Shown here piece by piece: positions 48,899 through 56,812 of a stretch of 64,000 bases of DNA; positions within the stretch are counted from its first letter, which is position 1, and every line of letters begins with the position of its first letter. The translations under genes were made by a program, and so were the position numbers. The stretch spans positions 62,001-126,000 of the forward strand of contig JAFKFH010000021.1 in assembly GCA_017307375.1 (NCBI GenBank), given 5' to 3'. This DNA comes from Alphaproteobacteria bacterium (GTDB taxonomy: Bacteria > Pseudomonadota > Alphaproteobacteria > Ferrovibrionales > Ferrovibrionaceae). The notes below the pieces were generated by a model, which saw only the letters and a program-made list of their open reading frames with translations, searched no databases and was not told where the DNA came from.

Positions 48899-50413
48899 AT
48901 GGTGATGGCGCCGCGGTTGGAGTTGCGCCAGGGCCAGGCCCTGGTGATGACCCCGCAATTGCAGCAGGCGATCAAGCTGCTGCAACTCTCCAATCTCGAA
49001 CTCGTCGCCTATGTCGAACAGGAACTGGAGCGCAACCCGCTGCTGGAGCGCGTCGATGCGGACGGTGGCGGCGACTTCGACGGCGCCGACGGCGATGCGC
49101 CGGAGGCGGTACCGGAGGCGACGCAGGGCTTGTCTGCCCTGGAGCTCGATCCCGACAAGCCGCGCCAGGCCGATGCCGACACGGCGATAGATGCCGAGAT
49201 CGACAACACCTTCACCAACGACGGCCCGTCCGATCAGGGATATAATTCCTATGAAGGCCTGATCGAGGGGCGCGGCGGATCTGCGACCTTCGACGACGAT
49301 CGGACCGATTTCACCGAGCTGATGTCCGAGCGCCCGACCTTGCGCGAGCATCTGGCGGATCAGGTCAGCCTGGAATTCACCGACCCGGTCGAACGCGCCA
49401 TCGCCATGCATCTGGTGGGGCTGGTCGACGAGGCGGGCTATCTGCGCGAGCCGGTCGCCGACATCGCGGAACGCCTGGGCGCGCCGGCGGCGCAGGTCGA
49501 GGCCGTACTGGTCCGCTGCCAGGGTTTCGACCCCACCGGCGTGATGGCCCGGGATCTTGCCGAATGCCTCAGGCTGCAACTGGTCGAGCGTGATCGCTGC
49601 GACCCGGTGATGGCCAAGCTGCTCGAGCATCTCGACCTTCTCGCCGCGCGCGACACCGCGGCGCTGATGCGCGTCTGCGGCGTCGATGCCGAGGATGTGG
49701 CCGACATGATCCGCGAGATCAGGGCCCTCAATCCCCGCCCCGGTGCCGCGTTCGAGCATGAGACGGCGCAGACCCTGATCCCCGACGTGCTGGTCCGCCG
49801 CGCGCCGGAAGGCGGCTGGACCGTGGAATTGAACGGCGAGACGCTGCCGCGTCTGCTCGTCAACCAGCGCTATCTCGCCACCGTCGGCAGCCATAACAAG
49901 GCGACCAAGTCCTATCTGTCGGACTGCCTGTCGTCCGCCAACTGGCTGCTGCGCTCGCTCGACCAGCGGGCGACGACGATCCTCAAGGTCGCCTCCGAGA
50001 TCGTGCGCCAGCAGGACAGTTTTCTGGTGCGCGGCGTGGCCCATCTGCGCCCGTTGAACCTGCGGACCATCGCCGATGCCATCGGCATGCACGAAAGCAC
50101 GGTCAGCCGCGTCACCTCGAACAAATACATGGCGACGCCCCGCGGCATCTTCGAGCTGAAATACTTCTTCACCGCCGCCATCGCCTCGACCGACGGCGGC
50201 GCGGCTCATTCGGCCGAGGCGGTGCGTCACCGCATCAAGTCGCTGATCGACGGCGAGGGCAAAGCCGTCCTCTCGGATGATCGGCTGGTCGAGCTGCTGA
50301 AGGAAGACGGCATCGACATCGCCCGGCGCACGGTGGCGAAGTACCGGGAGGCGCTGAACATCCCGTCATCGGTGCAGCGGCGTCGCCAGAAGGACCTGGC
50401 CGAGAAGGGCTAA
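48899..50413 (+). CDS. rpoN: RNA polymerase sigma-54 factor
   Basis: The 504-residue protein has the Gln/Leu-rich activator-contact region I (RQGQALVMTPQLQQAIKLLQ), an acidic region II (~55-115), the core-binding domain, the helix-turn-helix (LRTIADAIGMHESTVSRVTS) and the RpoN box ARRTVAKYREALNIPSS. It directs polymerase to -24/-12 promoters such as the one before acoA in this window. Position next to lptB, hpf and ptsN is conserved across proteobacteria. GTG/ATG alternatives at the start differ by two codons. Confidence 0.97.
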   Translation: MVMAPRLELRQGQALVMTPQLQQAIKLLQLSNLELVAYVEQELERNPLLERVDADGGGDFDGADGDAPEAVPEATQGLSALELDPDKPRQADADTAIDAEIDNTFTNDGPSDQGYNSYEGLIEGRGGSATFDDDRTDFTELMSERPTLREHLADQVSLEFTDPVERAIAMHLVGLVDEAGYLREPVADIAERLGAPAAQVEAVLVRCQGFDPTGVMARDLAECLRLQLVERDRCDPVMAKLLEHLDLLAARDTAALMRVCGVDAEDVADMIREIRALNPRPGAAFEHETAQTLIPDVLVRRAPEGGWTVELNGETLPRLLVNQRYLATVGSHNKATKSYLSDCLSSANWLLRSLDQRATTILKVASEIVRQQDSFLVRGVAHLRPLNLRTIADAIGMHESTVSRVTSNKYMATPRGIFELKYFFTAAIASTDGGAAHSAEAVRHRIKSLIDGEGKAVLSDDRLVELLKEDGIDIARRTVAKYREALNIPSSVQRRRQKDLAEKG

Positions 50414-50455
50414 ATCGTTGGAACGCCACGGAATATCGGGCGTTTTCCGGTCGGA

Positions 50456-50484
50456 TTGACAGTCCTTTACCTAATCCCTATGGT
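50456..50484 (+). promoter_or_regulatory. Sigma-70-type promoter before hpf
   Basis: TTGACA (50456-50461), 17 bp, then TATGGT (50479-50484) form a near-consensus promoter 43 bases after the rpoN stop. It gives hpf and ptsN a start independent of rpoN, with a ~130-base leader that contains a CCCAC...GTGGG stem near 50560-50585. Confidence 0.75.
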
Positions 50485-50623
50485 CCGGCCCCGCGTAGCC
50501 GTGATAGGCTTCTCCCAGGCCGCTTTCGACGAGGCCATCGATGCTTCGGCAGCGGTCACTCCCACACGGGAATCCCTGGGTGGGCGACACGGTCACCGGA
50601 CCCAACAGCACGGGTTTCGAAGC

Positions 50624-50953
50624 ATGAACATCAATATCTCCGGCAAGCAGATCGACCTCGGCGACGCGCTCCGCCACCATATCAGCGAGCGTCTTCAGGC
50701 CAAGGTCGCGAAGTATTTCGACCATGCCATCGATGCCAACGTCGTCCTCCGACGCGAGGGCGCGATGTTCCAATGCGAATGCAAGGTCCATGTCGGTTCC
50801 GGCATCACTGCCGTTGCCGAGGGCCAGGCGAACGAAATCTACCCCGCAGCCGATGCCGCGATCGAGCGACTGGAGAAGCAACTCCGTCGCGACAAGCGCG
50901 AGCGGCGCAACCATCATGCCAGCGTGCCGCCCCGCGCGGCCGATCTAGGCTAA
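50624..50953 (+). CDS. hpf: Ribosome hibernation promoting factor, short form
   Basis: The 109-residue protein matches the N-terminal HPF/YfiA domain (MNINISGKQIDLGDALRHHI; AADAAIERLEKQLRRDKRER), which binds the decoding centre of idle ribosomes. Alphaproteobacterial HPF is normally ~190 residues with a C-terminal dimerisation domain that makes 100S ribosomes. That domain is missing: only 54 bp separate the stop codon from ptsN. The frame is otherwise clean. The start ATG 50624 gives the expected N terminus. Confidence 0.9.
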   Translation: MNINISGKQIDLGDALRHHISERLQAKVAKYFDHAIDANVVLRREGAMFQCECKVHVGSGITAVAEGQANEIYPAADAAIERLEKQLRRDKRERRNHHASVPPRAADLG

Positions 50954-51007
50954 ACGCGCGGCCTCGCCCCAGGTCGTTGCGTCCGCGCGATCTGGGAGCG
51001 CGCGCGC

Positions 51008-51472
51008 ATGGAGATAGCTCAAGTGTTGACAGCGAACGGCGTGGTCGCCTCACTCAAGGCAACCAGCAAGAAGCAGGCTTTGCAGGACCTGGCCACGCGT
51101 GCTGCGCGGCTGACCGGCCTGCACGAGCGGCAGATCTTCGAGACCCTGCTCGAGCGCGAGCGGCTGGGTTCGACCGGCGTCGGCCATGGGGTGGCGATAC
51201 CCCATGGCCGGATCCCGGGCCTTGACCGGCTGCATGGCCTGTTCGCCCGGCTGGACACGCCGATCGATTTCGATGCGATCGACAATTTGCCGGTCGACCT
51301 GATCTTCGTGCTGCTCGCACCCGAAACTGCCGGCGCCGATCACCTGAAGGCACTGGCCCGGGTCTCGCGCCTGCTGCGCGACAAGTCGATGTGCGAAAAG
51401 CTGCGCGGGACCGACAACCCCGACGCCCTCTATGCGCTGCTGACCGAGGCACCGGCGACCAACGCCGCCTGA
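51008..51472 (+). CDS. ptsN: PTS IIA-like nitrogen regulatory protein
   Basis: The 154-residue EIIA-Ntr protein has the phosphorylatable His66 in GVGHGVAIPHGRIPG and the conserved VDLIFVLLAPETAGADHLKA. In the nitrogen PTS it takes phosphate from PtsP/NPr and regulates potassium transport, PHB and nitrogen responses. Position after rpoN and hpf is conserved. An 11-residue N-terminal run (MEIAQVLTANG) fits the family start. Confidence 0.93.
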   Translation: MEIAQVLTANGVVASLKATSKKQALQDLATRAARLTGLHERQIFETLLERERLGSTGVGHGVAIPHGRIPGLDRLHGLFARLDTPIDFDAIDNLPVDLIFVLLAPETAGADHLKALARVSRLLRDKSMCEKLRGTDNPDALYALLTEAPATNAA

Positions 51473-51481
51473 ATTGGCATC

Positions 51482-51505
51482 GCGCCGGCCCTGATCGGCC
51501 GGCGC
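51482..51505 (+). terminator. Hairpin after ptsN
   Basis: GCGCCGGCC (51482-51490) and GGCCGGCGC (51497-51505) form a perfect 9-bp stem ten bases after the ptsN stop. There is no T-run directly after, so termination may be weak. It is the only candidate end for the lpt-rpoN-ptsN unit. Confidence 0.5.
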
Positions 51506-51561
51506 AACCAATCGATCGGCCGGGGCGTTTTCCGGGGTAATCCCCGCGAAAAGGTCCCGAC

Positions 51562-52671
51562 GTGTCGACATCGAACGATCATTCCGGCTTCGCGCACGGC
51601 GCGCTGACGCTGCCGGACGTCACCATCACCAGCTACAACCTGGAACTGCGCGACGACGAAGGCTTCGTCGGCGACCGGGCATCGGGGCGGGCTTTCCGCG
51701 CCATTCTCGACGAGCTTCGTGCCAAGGTGGGCGAGGTCGCCGACGATCCATTCGGCGCGGTGCCCAGCCGCGACCTGAAGAAAAAGACGCTCGACAAGAT
51801 GCTGGCGGAAGGCGATCCGATCGCCGCCGGCATCATCCACGGTGCGATCGAGGAATTCGCCGGCGCCCTCGCCGCGGTGGTGCGCCGATTCCTACGGCTG
51901 AAGGCCTGGTCGACGGTGACGCGCGTGGTGGTCGGTGGTGGCCTGCGCCATTCGCGGATCGGCGAACTGGCGATCGGCCGGGCCGACGTCATCCTCAAGG
52001 CCGAGCGCATCGCCGTCGACCTGGTGCCGCTGACCCGCCATCCCGATCACGCCGGGCTGATCGGCTGCACCCGCATCATGCCGTCATGGCTGCTGGAAGG
52101 GTTCGACGCCATGCTGGCCGTCGATGTCGGCGGCACGAACATCCGCTGCGGCGTGGTGCGGCTGAATACCGACAAGGCCGCCGATCTGTCGGCGGCCGAG
52201 ATCGGCCAGTTCGAGCTGTGGACCCATGCCGACGACAAACCCGGCCGCGAACAGGCGATCGACCGCCTGGCCGACATGCTGCGCGACCTGCAGGCAAAGG
52301 TGGAGAAGAAGGATATGCGGTTGGCGCCGCTGATCGGGGTCGGCTGCCCCGGGCTGATCGATCCCGACGGGTCGATCGAGCGGGGCGCACAGAACCTGCC
52401 GGGCAACTGGTCCAGCCAGCGCTTCAACCTGCCGGCGGCGCTGAGCCGCCGAATCCCGGCGATCGGCGATCACGACACCGTGGTGGTGATGCACAACGAC
52501 GCGGTGGTCCAGGGCCTGAGCGAGGTCCCGACGATGAACGAGGCCGGGGACTGGGGTGTGCTGACCATCGGCACCGGGCTCGGCAATGCCAGCTTCTCGA
52601 ACCGTACCGCCGAGGAACCGCCGAGGAAGCAGGCCCGCGCCAAGCCGAAGGCCAAGCCAAGGAAGAAATAG
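51562..52671 (+). CDS. ROK-family-like protein with circularly permuted motif order
   Basis: All ROK sugar-kinase/repressor landmarks occur in the 369 residues but in rotated order. The normally C-terminal VVVGGGL (122-128) and DHAGLIG (162-168) come first, followed by the normally N-terminal ATP phosphate loop AVDVGGTNIRCGVV (186-199), GCPGLIDPDG (261-270), HNDAV (311-315) and GTGLG (337-341), after which the protein ends in a Lys/Arg tail. The zinc motif CxCGxxGC is absent. ASGRAF (40-45) resembles the segment that normally follows the zinc site. I infer a circularly permuted actin-like ATPase-fold kinase or ligand sensor. It follows ptsN by 89 bp. Confidence 0.8.
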   Translation: MSTSNDHSGFAHGALTLPDVTITSYNLELRDDEGFVGDRASGRAFRAILDELRAKVGEVADDPFGAVPSRDLKKKTLDKMLAEGDPIAAGIIHGAIEEFAGALAAVVRRFLRLKAWSTVTRVVVGGGLRHSRIGELAIGRADVILKAERIAVDLVPLTRHPDHAGLIGCTRIMPSWLLEGFDAMLAVDVGGTNIRCGVVRLNTDKAADLSAAEIGQFELWTHADDKPGREQAIDRLADMLRDLQAKVEKKDMRLAPLIGVGCPGLIDPDGSIERGAQNLPGNWSSQRFNLPAALSRRIPAIGDHDTVVVMHNDAVVQGLSEVPTMNEAGDWGVLTIGTGLGNASFSNRTAEEPPRKQARAKPKAKPRKK

Positions 52672-52680
52672 CAGTCAGGG

Positions 52681-52709
52681 AAAAACCGGCAGCCCCGCAG
52701 GGCTGCCGG
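52681..52709 (-). terminator. Intrinsic terminator after the DUF1150 gene
   Basis: A perfect 10-bp stem (CCGGCAGCCC 52686-52695, GGGCTGCCGG 52700-52709) with a four-base loop is followed on the minus strand by TTTTT. It also lies nine bases beyond the ROK-like gene stop and may help end that transcript. Confidence 0.88.
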
Positions 52710-52724
52710 CGGTCGCGACGGACG

Positions 52725-52946
52725 TCAGTGGACGCTGACCGGGTCCAGCTCGTTCTGGCGGGCCACGATGAAGGCGTGCTCGCGCTCGGTGAAGGTGCCG
52801 ATCTGCTGGCCGTTCACGGCGAACAGGCCAAAGGCCGGCCCCTCCTCGGTTGCCACCGCGCGCACGTAAGCAATGGTCGGCGCACCCATCATGGCGAAGG
52901 CTTCCGGCGTCATGTGACGCAAGGATTCGGTGACATGGTTCTGCAT
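52725..52946 (-). CDS. DUF1150 family protein
   Basis: This 73-residue protein matches the small DUF1150 family of alphaproteobacteria (HMTPEAFAMMGAPTIAYVRA; GLFAVNGQQIGTFTERE). The function is unknown, but it is repeatedly encoded right after a small heat-shock gene, as here with a 28-bp gap, so it probably takes part in the same stress response. It has no membrane segment. A terminator follows directly. Confidence 0.85.
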   Translation of the reverse strand: MQNHVTESLRHMTPEAFAMMGAPTIAYVRAVATEEGPAFGLFAVNGQQIGTFTEREHAFIVARQNELDPVSVH

Positions 52947-52974
52947 AACGACCTCCTATCCACGGGGCGCTTGT

Positions 52975-53433
52975 TCAGGCGCCATCGTCCACTGCCATCC
53001 GCCGCCCGCCAGGCTTGGCCGGGGTGTTGATGGCGATACGCTTGACCTCGGTACCGGCACGCGGCCGGACGAGGTCGATGTGAAGCAGTCCGGAGTCCAA
53101 CTCCGCTCCGGTGATCTCGATCCCTTCCGCCAGCACGAAAGCGCGCTGGAACTGCCGGGCCGCGATACCCCGGTAGAGGAAGACGCGGTCGGGGGCGGCC
53201 ACCTCGCTCTGCCGCCCGCGGATCACCAGCTGGTTTTCCTGCAGGGTGATGGCGAGGTCGTCGGCGGCGAAACCTGCCACGGCGAGCGTGATGCGCAGGC
53301 GATCGTCGCCGATCTGCTCGATGTTGTACGGGGGGTAGCCGTCATTGCCCGACTTGGCCACCCGGTCGAGCACGCGTTCGACATGGTCGAATCCGAGCAG
53401 CAACGGGCTGTTGAACAACGGCACTCTCGTCAT
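52975..53433 (-). CDS. Small heat-shock protein Hsp20 family
   Basis: The 152-residue protein has an alpha-crystallin domain (residues ~37-130) with PPYNIEQIGDDRLRITLAVA, the conserved ENQLVIRGRQ and the GELDSGLLHIDL-like ending as GAELDSGLLHIDLVRP. Such IbpA-type chaperones hold unfolding proteins for refolding. The final IxI tail motif appears as RIAINTP. ATG 53431-53433 is chosen over the adjacent TTG because AGGAG lies eight bases upstream. A heat-shock-type promoter precedes it. Confidence 0.92.
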   Translation of the reverse strand: MTRVPLFNSPLLLGFDHVERVLDRVAKSGNDGYPPYNIEQIGDDRLRITLAVAGFAADDLAITLQENQLVIRGRQSEVAAPDRVFLYRGIAARQFQRAFVLAEGIEITGAELDSGLLHIDLVRPRAGTEVKRIAINTPAKPGGRRMAVDDGA

Positions 53434-53500
53434 CAAGTCTACTCCTCGTCCCGAGCGAGCGACGGCGGCAGCCCGGGGATCGGCACTGCCTGTAGCATCA

Positions 53501-53529
53501 ATGTAGGAACGCTTGTTCCCCTCATCAAG
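53501..53529 (-). promoter_or_regulatory. RpoH (sigma-32)-type heat-shock promoter of hsp20
   Basis: On the minus strand, CTTG (53529-53526) is followed after 18 bp by CCTACAT (53507-53501), close to the alphaproteobacterial heat-shock consensus CTTG-N17/18-CYTATNT. It is about 65 bp upstream of the hsp20 start. The spacer contains GGAAC-GCTT-GTTCC, an inverted repeat. Confidence 0.7.
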
Positions 53530-53605
53530 GTTGCCTCGAACTATCTCCTCCCCCAGTATTCGGCCGGCTTGATTAAGGCAGGTTTAATTCCAGCGAGGGC
53601 GGCAG

Positions 53606-55132
53606 ATGGGCGCTATTTCTTCGATCGCGGTGGTTGGCGTGGGCGCCATGGGGCGGGGCATTGCGCAGGTGGCGGCCCAGGGCGGGCTGGACGTCCTGCT
53701 CTACGACGCCCAGCCCGGTGCCGCGGCCAAGGGCCGCGACCTCCTGGCCGCCCAGTTCGACGCGCTGGTCGCCAAGAACCGGCTGACCGCGGCGGACGCC
53801 GCGGCAGCGGTCGCACGCCTCAGGCCCGTCGCCGCGCTGGCCGAACTGGCGACGGCGGGGCTGGTCGTCGAGGCGATCGTCGAGGATCTCGGCATCAAGC
53901 GCGCGCTGTTCCGCGAATTGGAGGGGATCGTGGGGCCGGATGCGATCCTGGCGTCCAACACGTCGTCGATTCGCCTTGCCTCGATCGCCGCCGCCTGCGA
54001 CCGCCGCCAGCGCATCGCGGGCCTGCATTTCTTCAATCCGGTGCCGCTGATGAAGCTGGTCGAGGTCATTGCGGCACCAGATACCTCGGCGGAAGTGATC
54101 GACCAGCTGGTCGCGGTCGGCCGGGTGATGGGGCGCGAGCCGGTGGTGGTCAAGGACGGGCCGGGTTTCCTGGTCAATCTGGGCGGCCGGCCGTTCACCC
54201 AGGAGGCGCTGCGGCTGCATCACGAAGGCGCGGCGACGCCCGCCCAGATCGACGCGATCATGCGCGATGCCTGCGGCTTCCGCATGGGTCCGTTCGAGCT
54301 GATGGACCTGACCGGCATCGACGTGAACTTCCCGGTATCGCAGATCATCCACGACGGCTTCATGGGCGATCGCCGGCTGGCGACCGCGCCGGCGCATCAG
54401 GCGCTGCGCGAGGCCGGGCGGCTGGGCCGCAAGACCGGCCAGGGCTTCTTCGCCTATGACGGCAAGGGCGCCAAGCTGCCCGGCCAGGACGACGGCGTCG
54501 ACCTGCTGCCGGCGGCCGCCGCCGCGGCCCGCGTCGTGGCGATCGAGCATGACGATGGCGACCGGCAGCGCTGGGAGGCGCTGGCCCGGCTGTTCCAATC
54601 GGCCGGGGCCGAGGTGGTCGCCGCCGACGATGGCGTCTCGCCGCTGGTCTGCGCGCCGCTGGGCGAGGATGCGACCGCGCTGGCCGCGCGCCATGGCCTG
54701 GACCATCGCCGGCTGGTCGCGGTCGACCTGTCGACCGACCTGGTCCGCCGCATCACCATCATGACGCCGCCGGGCGCCGACCTCGCCATTCGCGACGCGG
54801 TGGCCGCCCGGCTGATCGAAACCGGGGCCAAGGTTACCGCGATCCACGATTCGGCCGGGTTCGTCGCCCAGCGCATCCGCGCGATGATCGCCAATCTCGG
54901 CTGCGAGATGGCCCAGACCGGCGTCGCCGCGATCGAGGACATCGACAAGGGCATGACGCTCGGCCTGAACTATCCGCAGGGCCCGCTGGCCCTGGCCGAC
55001 CTGATGGGGCCGCGGGCAGTCCTGGAAATCCTGATCCGCCTGCAGGCGATCACCGGCGACGACCGTTATCGGCCCAGCCAATGGCTGCGGCGCCGCGCGC
55101 TGCTCGGGCTGTCCGCCAAGACGCCCGACTGA
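53606..55132 (+). CDS. paaH: 3-hydroxyacyl-CoA dehydrogenase (PaaH/PaaC type)
   Basis: The 508-residue protein has an N-terminal NAD domain (AVVGVGAMGRGIAQVAAQGG), the HFFNPVPLMKLVEVI motif with catalytic His, and two C-terminal dehydrogenase domains. The second one is complete (PPGADLAIRDAVAARLIETG; GLNYPQGPLALADLMGP). This duplicated C-terminal form is typical of PaaH, which oxidises 3-hydroxyadipyl-CoA in phenylacetate breakdown, but it also acts on other acyl-CoAs. No paa genes adjoin, so the pathway is inferred. A strong terminator overlaps its stop codon. Confidence 0.85.
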   Translation: MGAISSIAVVGVGAMGRGIAQVAAQGGLDVLLYDAQPGAAAKGRDLLAAQFDALVAKNRLTAADAAAAVARLRPVAALAELATAGLVVEAIVEDLGIKRALFRELEGIVGPDAILASNTSSIRLASIAAACDRRQRIAGLHFFNPVPLMKLVEVIAAPDTSAEVIDQLVAVGRVMGREPVVVKDGPGFLVNLGGRPFTQEALRLHHEGAATPAQIDAIMRDACGFRMGPFELMDLTGIDVNFPVSQIIHDGFMGDRRLATAPAHQALREAGRLGRKTGQGFFAYDGKGAKLPGQDDGVDLLPAAAAAARVVAIEHDDGDRQRWEALARLFQSAGAEVVAADDGVSPLVCAPLGEDATALAARHGLDHRRLVAVDLSTDLVRRITIMTPPGADLAIRDAVAARLIETGAKVTAIHDSAGFVAQRIRAMIANLGCEMAQTGVAAIEDIDKGMTLGLNYPQGPLALADLMGPRAVLEILIRLQAITGDDRYRPSQWLRRRALLGLSAKTPD

Positions 55133-55163
55133 AGCGGCGTGACGCCGCTTCAGTCGGCCTTTT
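55126..55163 (+). terminator. Terminator overlapping two convergent stop codons
   Basis: A perfect 14-bp stem (CGACTGAAGCGGCG 55126-55139, CGCCGCTTCAGTCG 55143-55156) with loop TGA is followed by GCCTTTT. The left arm includes the paaH-type stop codon and the right arm includes the stop of the convergent ligase gene, so one palindrome ends both coding regions. Confidence 0.85.
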
Positions 55164-55836
55164 CGCCGAAGGCGGCGGCCAGTTCCGTCGCCAGCGTTTC
55201 GGGGCCGAAGCCTGGCAGGTCGAACAGCCGCAGGTGCAGCGCGGGGTTCACCCGGCGGTCGAGGCCGCAGGCGGCATAGAGCCGGTTGGCTGCGGCGGCC
55301 GGGGCGTCGAGATCGCCGGCGCAGATGATCGCGGCATGGGCCAGGATGGTGGTGCGGCCATCGCGCCCGCGGCGCCAGCGCTGGGCGGTGCCTGCGAGCT
55401 TGCCGCTGCCCACTGCGATGTTGTGGGCGCCGTCGCAGAAGGCCCCGGGGACCGGGCCGCGGCGCGCCGCGACGCCGTGCCGCGCAAGCAGTGCCTCGAT
55501 CGGCCGGCACAGCGCATCGTAGGCTTCCGCGATCGACAACTGCGCGGCGGCGGGCGTGGCGAAGACCAGGGTGACGTTGACGATGCCGGGGCCCTGGGGC
55601 ATCAGGTCGCCACCGGTATCGCGCTCATGCACCCGCATGCCATCGGCCGCCAGCAGCGCCGCCGCCGCGGCGAAACCCGGCCGCACCGTCAGGTTGCGCG
55701 GGGCGACCAGGCACGCCTCGGTCGTCCAGAACGACAGGGCCCGGTCGGCCGCGCCGCCGGCGACGCGGTCGAGCAAGGCGCGTTCATGGTCGATGGCCGC
55801 GGCGAAGGGGAAGTCTGCGAAACCGATCATCGCCAT
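55150..55836 (-). CDS. Lipoate-protein ligase A-like protein
   Basis: The 228-residue protein matches the LplA/BPL catalytic fold: the RDTGGDLMPQGPGIVNVTLV segment (RxTGG lipoyl-binding loop) and the lysine loop VGSGKLAGTAQRWR. It activates lipoate or octanoate as an adenylate and attaches it to a lysine. It is shorter than E. coli LplA (338 residues), lacking the C-terminal domain. It lies 6 bp after the E2 gene at the end of the aco-type cluster, so it probably modifies Lys43 of the small lipoyl protein encoded there. Confidence 0.82.
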   Translation of the reverse strand: MAMIGFADFPFAAAIDHERALLDRVAGGAADRALSFWTTEACLVAPRNLTVRPGFAAAAALLAADGMRVHERDTGGDLMPQGPGIVNVTLVFATPAAAQLSIAEAYDALCRPIEALLARHGVAARRGPVPGAFCDGAHNIAVGSGKLAGTAQRWRRGRDGRTTILAHAAIICAGDLDAPAAAANRLYAACGLDRRVNPALHLRLFDLPGFGPETLATELAAAFGEKAD

Positions 55837-55842
55837 ATCGTA

Positions 55843-56520
55843 TCATGCCGCGGCCTCTATCAGGTCGCACAGCGTGGTCAGGAAGGCCGCGGCCGGCGCG
55901 CCGTCGACCGCGCGGTGGTCGAAGGTCAGCGACAGGCTCATGACCGGACGCATGGCAATGCCGCCGCCCGGCGCGGCCAGGGCCCGGTCGACGGTGCCGC
56001 CGATGCCGAGGATGGCGATCTGCGGCGCGTTCAGGATCGGCGTGAAGAACCCGACGCGCGAGCGGCCGAGGTTGGACAGCGTGAAACTGCCGCCGGTCAT
56101 CTCGGTGACGGTGAGGCGCCCGGCGCGGGCCCGGGCGACCAGATCGCGCCGGGCCGCCGCGCGCTCGGCCAGGCTCATGGCGCCCGCGTCGAGGATCGCG
56201 GGCGCGACGAGCAGGTCGCCGGGCAGCGCGATGGCCACACCGAGATGGATACCGCCAGCCAGGCGGATCTCACGCCCTTCGACGATGCCGTTCATGCCGG
56301 GGTGCCGCGCCAGCGCCGCGACCAGCCGGTCGATCAGCAGGTCCTCGATCGAGACGATCTCGCCGGCCTCGGCCAGCCGCGCCTTCCAGGCGATCAGCGC
56401 GCCGGCCTCGCATTCGGCGTGATGGGTCAATTGCGCGGCCTCCTGCAGGCTGCGCAGCATCTTGTCGGCGATCATGCCCCGCATGCCCCTCAGCGGGATC
56501 GCCCGGTCTTCCATGGTCAT
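55843..56520 (-). CDS. 2-oxoacid/acetoin dehydrogenase E2 catalytic domain only
   Basis: The 225-residue protein is an E2 acyltransferase core with neither lipoyl nor peripheral-subunit-binding domain. It begins MEDRAIPLRGMRGMIADKML and has GGSFTLSNLGRSRVGFFTPI and the active site FDHRAVDG near the C terminus. It should take an acetyl group from a lipoyl arm to CoA. ATG 56518-56520 has its own ribosome site (GGAAGGA five bases upstream), so it is a real separate gene and not a frameshifted remnant of the lipoyl gene just upstream. Confidence 0.88.
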   Translation of the reverse strand: MTMEDRAIPLRGMRGMIADKMLRSLQEAAQLTHHAECEAGALIAWKARLAEAGEIVSIEDLLIDRLVAALARHPGMNGIVEGREIRLAGGIHLGVAIALPGDLLVAPAILDAGAMSLAERAAARRDLVARARAGRLTVTEMTGGSFTLSNLGRSRVGFFTPILNAPQIAILGIGGTVDRALAAPGGGIAMRPVMSLSLTFDHRAVDGAPAAAFLTTLCDLIEAAA

Positions 56521-56575
56521 TGCAATCCTTCCGCGACGGAAGGCCGGCACCGGCGGGACCGGTGCCGGCCCAGGG

Positions 56576-56806
56576 TCAGCCGATCCGGCCGATGGCATCG
56601 CCCTTGCGGACGATGTCGTCGGCCTGGCGCAGGATGGTCAGGCGACCAGTGGCCGGCGCCCGGATCTCGTGCTGCACCTTCTCGACCATGATCTCGGCCA
56701 GCAGGTCGCCTTCGCGGACCTCCGCGCCGTCACGGGCGAGCCAGGCGGTGACGACCGCCTCGCGGTCCTCCGCCCACAGGTCGATCGGAATAATGATGTC
56801 GGTCAT
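56576..56806 (-). CDS. Stand-alone lipoyl-domain protein of the complex
   Basis: The 76-residue protein is a complete lipoyl domain: IIIPIDLWAEDREAVVTAWL and GDLLAEIMVEKVQHEIRAPA with the lipoylated Lys43, ending GDAIGRIG. In usual complexes this domain is the N terminus of E2. Here it is separate and lies between the E1beta gene (6-bp gap) and the E2 core gene (55-bp gap). It would shuttle acyl groups as a free carrier, like GcvH or the MDC carrier. Lipoate attachment by the neighbouring ligase is inferred. Confidence 0.9.
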   Translation of the reverse strand: MTDIIIPIDLWAEDREAVVTAWLARDGAEVREGDLLAEIMVEKVQHEIRAPATGRLTILRQADDIVRKGDAIGRIG

Positions 56807-56812
56807 CGCGGG

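Noticed and set aside
56521-56575. A frameshift splitting one E2 gene into lipoyl and catalytic parts.
   Set aside because: The lipoyl frame ends at a normal domain boundary and the E2 core has its own GGAAGGA ribosome site five bases before ATG. A true fusion relative could still overturn this.
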